64,000 nt of DNA from Liquidambar formosana (taxonomy: Eukaryota; Streptophyta; Magnoliopsida; Saxifragales; Altingiaceae), in contig CM077831.1 of the NCBI GenBank assembly GCA_039720395.1, positions 34,879,067 to 34,943,066 of the forward strand, read 5' to 3'. The notes under the pieces were generated by a model. That model ran no database searches, had not been told where the DNA came from, and saw only the letters and a list, made by a program, of their open reading frames with translations. Within the stretch, counting starts at the first letter, position 1; every line of letters starts with the position of its first letter. Shown here piece by piece: positions 59,372-64,000 of the stretch. The translations under genes and the position numbers were made by a program.

Positions 59372-60400
59372 TGCTCTTGGCATTATTGCCTTATCTTCTC
59401 CCACTTATGGTCTCATTTGGTATGATGGGTTTTTTAATGGTGGTCACTTTAATTATCACTTCGATGCAAAATGTGGTTGATTTGTGTCATGTTAAATGTG
59501 TGATAAAAACTTGTTTTGAATAAATGCAAATACTATGTGCATCGATCTTGTTAGGAAGTCTGCATCTTCCATCGCCCAAACATTAAGTTAAGTTTGATTT
59601 GATTTCGTATAATTATTTAGGTTCCCCGAACCTAATAGTTTAGGTTTTTAGATTGGATCTCTTAAAAGATATTGTGTCAAATGCTACCAAAATCTAACGG
59701 CATACAAGTTGATGAGCTTTTTTTATTTTTAGATGCCATGTTGCATGATCCATGAGCCAAAACTTTAATTTTTGTAGATATTCTCAAACATTCACAAGTA
59801 TAGTGGGAATCACAATGGTCCATCTTAAATGTCAAGGTGGGGGGCGGGGGCGGGGGGAGGGGATAATAAATCTTTAGGTTCACAGTTGGAGTTGGGCTTC
59901 CAAATTTGATTTGCATAATTATTATGTTAATATAATGAAAACGAATGAAATGTAACACATGTATATGTACATAAAGAGATTGGGTCTAGACTGACCCACT
60001 AAAACTAATTGCCAACCTTTTATCATGATTTGTAAGTAGATACTAAATACTTGATATGCTCGAACTTGGTCCAATGTTTTTGACTCCCTAATCATATGGA
60101 CCATATGTTATCTTAATGATATTGAAATTATTAAATGGATCCCATTTGGACCCATTCTTATTTCATAAGCTTAAAGCTCCTTAGGATTACTGAAGGTATA
60201 AGTGCAATCAAGAACTAATTATGAAATAGAATCTAAAAGATTAATAATTGAGTTAGGTTTCTCTAATTAACCCTTTTTTTCCATGAGGAAAAAAAGGAAA
60301 AAAGAAAAAAAAAAAAAGGCCAGTGATAATGAGAGAATGAGAGCGAAAAAATGCACTTATCCGGAAAAAAAAAAAAGTGAAAAAAATGAAGTCACTGAGT
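59372..60400. other. 3' flank of dirigent B2
   Basis: Parallel to the B1 3' flank. AATAAA at 59519-59525. A G-rich run at 59836-59862 (five G4-G6 runs) is not present at the same length in B1 (51429-51436 has only one G run). Confidence 0.55.
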
Positions 60401-60422
60401 GTTTGTCATAACTCTTCACTGT

Positions 60423-60899
60423 ATGTTCATACACATCTCTCATAGTCTCTCCACGACCACCGTATCACACCACCACGGCACCACCACCACTACCGCTAAA
60501 TCCACCAAAGTACCAGAGTCTTCACCCTTCTCCTCCTACTCCAAATCTACCAAACCCGAAAGACCCATTTCCACCACTCCCACGTCCTGCCTTCCCCTGC
60601 CCATTATCGCCTTTTCCATCTTATCCCTCTTCGTCGGCATCGCCGGCACAATATTCACCGTCACCACCCTCCGCCACCGCCCCCTCTCCCTCCCGAAGCG
60701 CTGCGGTCGATACCAAGACACTTTCCCCGCATTTTACTATTTAGAAAACTCGGCAATGCTGGACACCTCGATTTGCCCGAAGCTCCTCGGTTTCGTCGGA
60801 ATTCAGACTGGGTTCGCCTCCGCCGATCGCCATGGCGTGGTGAAGGTCTCCCCTCATCCGACTCTCTCCAGGGGAATTTCCACTCACTACTTCCCCTAA
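60423..60899 (+). pseudogene. GT31 beta-1,3-galactosyltransferase N-terminal fragment (copy next to B2)
   Basis: Open frame of 158 residues from the ATG at 60423. A Ser/Thr/Pro-rich cytosolic head is followed by one membrane anchor (about residues 75-97, IIAFSILSLFVGIAGTIFTV), a stem, and PKLLGFVGIQTGFASADR. This order matches the start of plant GT31 hydroxyproline/beta-1,3-galactosyltransferases (B3GALT12-like), type II Golgi membrane proteins. The similarity ends soon after the 'GFVGIQTGF' block, and the rest of the catalytic domain (about 200 residues, including the DDD motif) is absent. It is a gene fragment, possibly still transcribed. A second copy lies at 52030-52490. Confidence 0.7.
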
Positions 60900-60970
60900 T
60901 ATCCTCTACCACATCATGGGGGATTACAGAATGCCCCAGAAGCTCGCCCTGTCGAGTTTATCCCTTTATT

Positions 60971-61178
60971 AAAAGCGCCATTACCAAACACGCGTTCAGT
61001 TATATCAAAAGCGGTGTTAATTACAGCAGCTCTTCAAAGCACCATTAACAACTACGCTTTCAACTTATTAAAAACGTTTAACAGCGCTATCGAAAGCGCA
61101 ATTATTAAACGCGCTTTCAATTATATTAAAAGCTTATTCCATACCAGCGCAATTTTTTTATTAAACACGCTTTCCGTT
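60971..61178. repeat. Array of GCGCTTTC/GAAAGCG repeats (S3)
   Basis: About six units such as AAAGCGCCATTACCAAACAC, AACGCGCTTTCAATTAT and CGAAAGCGCAATTATTAAAC in both orientations. It directly follows the GT31 fragment. Related to S1 and S2. Confidence 0.7.
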
Positions 61179-61711
61179 ATTCGCACTCCCTCATAGTGGC
61201 TTGCAATATTATTAGGAAATAGGAAAAGTGTGTTGTGCAGCTAAAAGAGGCTCTCTCTCTCTTCTTATTTTTATTTATTTATTATTATATATTTAAAAGC
61301 TAATTGTAAAGAGTAATTTTTTTTTTTATTGAAAAATTGAAACCCTGGGTAAATGAAGACTACAAGAGGACAACAATCGCAACAACACTGTTAAATTGAA
61401 GAATCGTTTGCCATTAACGTTAAGCAATATCGCTTACGCCAAAAAGAAGCTTAGCTGGTTAGGTCTTCATTGAAGTGCCACTCGTTACAATTCAAGGAAA
61501 GAACATCTTTTCCAGTGGGCCATCAAAATCGTAGTGGTTACCTCCTAGCTAATTAGATTAAATTAATAAAAAGTAATTTCTTGAGTTCAGCTATCATGCA
61601 CACTGATGATTAAAGTGGACCAGCCACCATAATCTGATGGCCCTCTTCATCATACGGTGGATCTTAAGTCTCCTAGGATCCCGTGGTTGACGTGATAAAG
61701 CATTTCAGTAA

Positions 61712-62767
61712 GGCAGTGTTTGGTTCGGGGGTTGCATTCCTGGGAAAGGGGTATCATACCCCTTTCCGATGTTTGGCATGCAAAGATACCCAGGGATGTT
61801 GCTTTCCCGGTACCCTCAGATTCCCACTTAAAGGCCTAAAATGATTCCCATCTCAAGCTTGGGTTTGAAACCCATTCCCGGGTAAGCATTCTACAATAAA
61901 ATTAAAAGACAAGCGTGCCCTTTGTTTTGAGGAACAAAAATTTGCAATTCCATCTTATGTCCCTTCTCCCCAAAACACAATACGATTTCCAGCCCTCGCC
62001 CTCACCCTCACCCTCACGATTGTTCTTCTCCTGCCCTCTTCAACGGACGTCGCGAGTCACCGGCAACGACAACAGCAGCCATCCTCGACTCCGTCGACGG
62101 CCTGGTGAGGGGGTGTTCTGCTTCAGATCTGTTTGCCGAGGAGGTGCCGGATATGCAGAGGGAGAAGACGGAGAGGACTCACCGGCAAAGCACCTCCATA
62201 GATGGCGGATGGAGCTTCATCGTCACTCTCTGTTGTATAGGATTGTATGTAGTGGTATGAGATTAATTATTTTTCCCTTATAATTATTGATTTTTTGTGG
62301 GTTTTGTTTTTGTTTGTGTTTTTGTTTTTAATTTTTTCCAATTTACACGGTGAATTGAATTTGGCTACAAAAAGGAGCCATTTTTTCTTCTGGGATATAA
62401 TTTACACGGTGAATTGAAAGCCACTTTTTTTTTTTTGGGAGCTTATCTTCATGATTGGGGATTTGGCAGCAAACATGGGTACGAAGAAGGAGAAGAAGAA
62501 GCAGAAGAAGATGAAGCAGCAGTAGTAGTGGTGTCTCAGATCTGTGAGAAGTATTTTTAGGAAAGCAAGGGTATTGTTGGAATTTACTACATTTGGAATC
62601 AATTTCCTTACCCCAAACAAACACAGGTGTGGGAATGTATAGGGGGAATGTTACTTTCCATTACCACCAACCAAACGTTGGAATGAGAATGTATAATTAC
62701 ATTCCCATTCCCAAGTAATGCCCCTTTCCCATGTATCACATTCCCATTCCCTGAACCAAACACACCC
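61712..62767. mobile_element. PIF/Harbinger-like non-autonomous element, 1056 bp
   Basis: The left end is GGCAGTGTTTGGTTCGGGG; the right end on the reverse strand is GGGTGTGTTTGGTTCAGGG. TAA flanks both sides (61709-61711 and 62768-62770). The subterminal regions are rich in CATTCCC/GGGAATG. The middle (61915-62283) has an open frame of about 120 codons without recognisable domains, possibly captured sequence. Confidence 0.75.
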
Positions 62768-62771
62768 TAAG

Positions 62772-62926
62772 GGATCTGGATCTCTGCCATGGTATGGCAG
62801 AGGATCCAGATCCTTGTTTAGTGGCTTGTTGAGTTGTGTCCGTTGGATTACTATTTTTGCCACGTGGTCAATCATGGTTAAATGTATAGCAAGATCCTCT
62901 CTCCCATACAAGGGCAGAGGATCCTG
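62772..62926. repeat. Small foldback with internal hairpin
   Basis: GGATCTGGATCTCTGCCAT and ATGGCAGAGGATCCAGATCC form a hairpin (62772-62813). The outer end, GGGCAGAGGATCCTGATCC at about 62903-62922, pairs with the left end as well. It starts 2 bp after the TAA of the Harbinger-like element. Confidence 0.55.
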
Positions 62927-62929
62927 ATC

Positions 62930-64000
62930 CGATGAACGGAGGGTCCCTCCATCGTCATATCTAACCGTGTTTTATTTTTATTTCTATTTTCAAAATTTTC
63001 ACAAAAAGTGAGACTCACATGAGCTTCATGTGAGTGTCGGTTTCTATGAAAAATTCAAAAAATGTATTAAAAAAACATAGAAATTGAAGTCGTGCTCACG
63101 TTAAAATAGAGAAGTTGAAGACAACTGGTGGTATATATAGGTAATCATTTACCTGCTCCATGAGACAATCCTTGACCTTTGGTCTGGTCCTGTAGCCCAC
63201 TTATTTATTTATTTATTTATTTATAAACAAGTGGGATATATTAAGTAGGAAAAAAAAAATAAGTTATCGCCAATCTCTTTTTCTTCCACAAACATAAAAT
63301 GAGAGAGATTAAAAATTAGGATAGGATCAAATCAATTACAATTAGTTTTTCATTGAGATAATTCATGCGCAGCCTGATTGGCCTTACGAGGGATAGAGTG
63401 AACAACCTAAAAATTAAAATTACAGAGCAAGGCTCATAACTAGCAACTTTATTGGAGATTGTAACTAGATTGACTAAATTCTCCCTCATATAACATAGGT
63501 TTCTATTAGTTACTTCGCCAATCTCTTCCTATTGTAAAACTCGTGCTAATTGGGCCACTTACCGCATGAACTCAACGGCAATGAAAAAAAGAAGAGGCCA
63601 TTAGACTAGATTTGAACCTTTATTGGCATATCTACACATCGTACTGCAAGCCTAATTCGATACCCATCTTCATACTAATCAATTAAAAACACACCCAGAA
63701 AAAAGTTTAATGGCAATGAACGTTGCATTCAGAAAATTTTCTACAAACCTACGTAAGGTTCAGTGTTAATTTAGAAAAAGAAAATGACTTCGAAAATTTT
63801 CAGATAAAAGTGGCGTCATTGCCAACAAGGTAAAAGAAGACAGTGACACAAGATACCCATTTGAAAACTCAAAACAAATTGAGGCAAAAAAACAGCGGCA
63901 GGCACCTGCTCCATGTGTCACTACTTGACCTTAGTCTGATCATACCACCACACACAATCTTCTACCTAACAACTTCAACGGTCCTCATTTGTGCATTTGC
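62930..64000. other. Right-end region, no gene recognised
   Basis: AT-rich, with an ATTT repeat at 63200-63223. No supported coding frame, RNA gene or intact mobile element. Confidence 0.5.

Noticed and set aside
1..64000. tRNA, rRNA, CRISPR arrays, bacterial-type operons
   Set aside because: I scanned by eye for tRNA-like internal boxes, rRNA sequence and regularly spaced repeats and found none supportable; the sequence is plant nuclear DNA.

Overview
This is a plant nuclear window, AT-rich and gene-poor. The genes have introns, the families are plant ones (HUB2-type histone H2B ubiquitin ligase, DUF716/TMEM45-like membrane proteins, a DAO-type auxin dioxygenase, dirigent proteins), and the gaps are full of MITEs, LINE relics and GA/TA microsatellites. 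It looks like a eudicot, but I cannot name the species from the sequence.

Layout. (1) 626-6413, minus strand: the N-terminal 11 exons of a HUB2/BRE1-like E3 ligase; the rest, including the RING finger, lies off the left edge. (2) 6.6-15.8 kb: intergenic, with a nested pair of foldback elements at 11.6-12.1 kb. (3) 15.8-16.7 kb and 33.0-34.0 kb, minus strand: two intronless DUF716 paralogues, each followed by a related, repeat-bearing upstream region. (4) 25.2-27.7 kb, plus strand, between them: a complete three-exon DAO-like 2-oxoglutarate dioxygenase. (5) 29.8-30.3 kb: a broken UDP-glycosyltransferase fragment. (6) 35.8-60.9 kb: a tandem array of five dirigent-protein copies of two subtypes, in the order A1, A2, B1, A3, B2. 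(7) 61-64 kb: transposon-derived sequence, with no gene seen.

The dirigent array is the centre of interest. Paralogous units can be laid side by side, which exposes duplication breakpoints (about 43.04 kb and 52.49 kb) and gives pre-insertion 'empty sites' for several elements. One family of non-autonomous Mutator-like foldback elements is represented at least six times; four copies have perfect 9-bp target duplications. One copy sits inside the coding region of dirigent B2. Only copy A2 has both ends of the coding region intact. A1 and B1 have frameshifted C-termini, A3 is 5'-truncated and fused to a galactosyltransferase fragment, and B2 is interrupted.

Functionally the genes are a chance neighbourhood: chromatin/transcription (HUB2), auxin catabolism (DAO), secreted phenolic-coupling or stereocontrol proteins (dirigents) and membrane proteins of unclear role (DUF716). 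All boundaries are hand-read from sequence; no alignment or database search was run.
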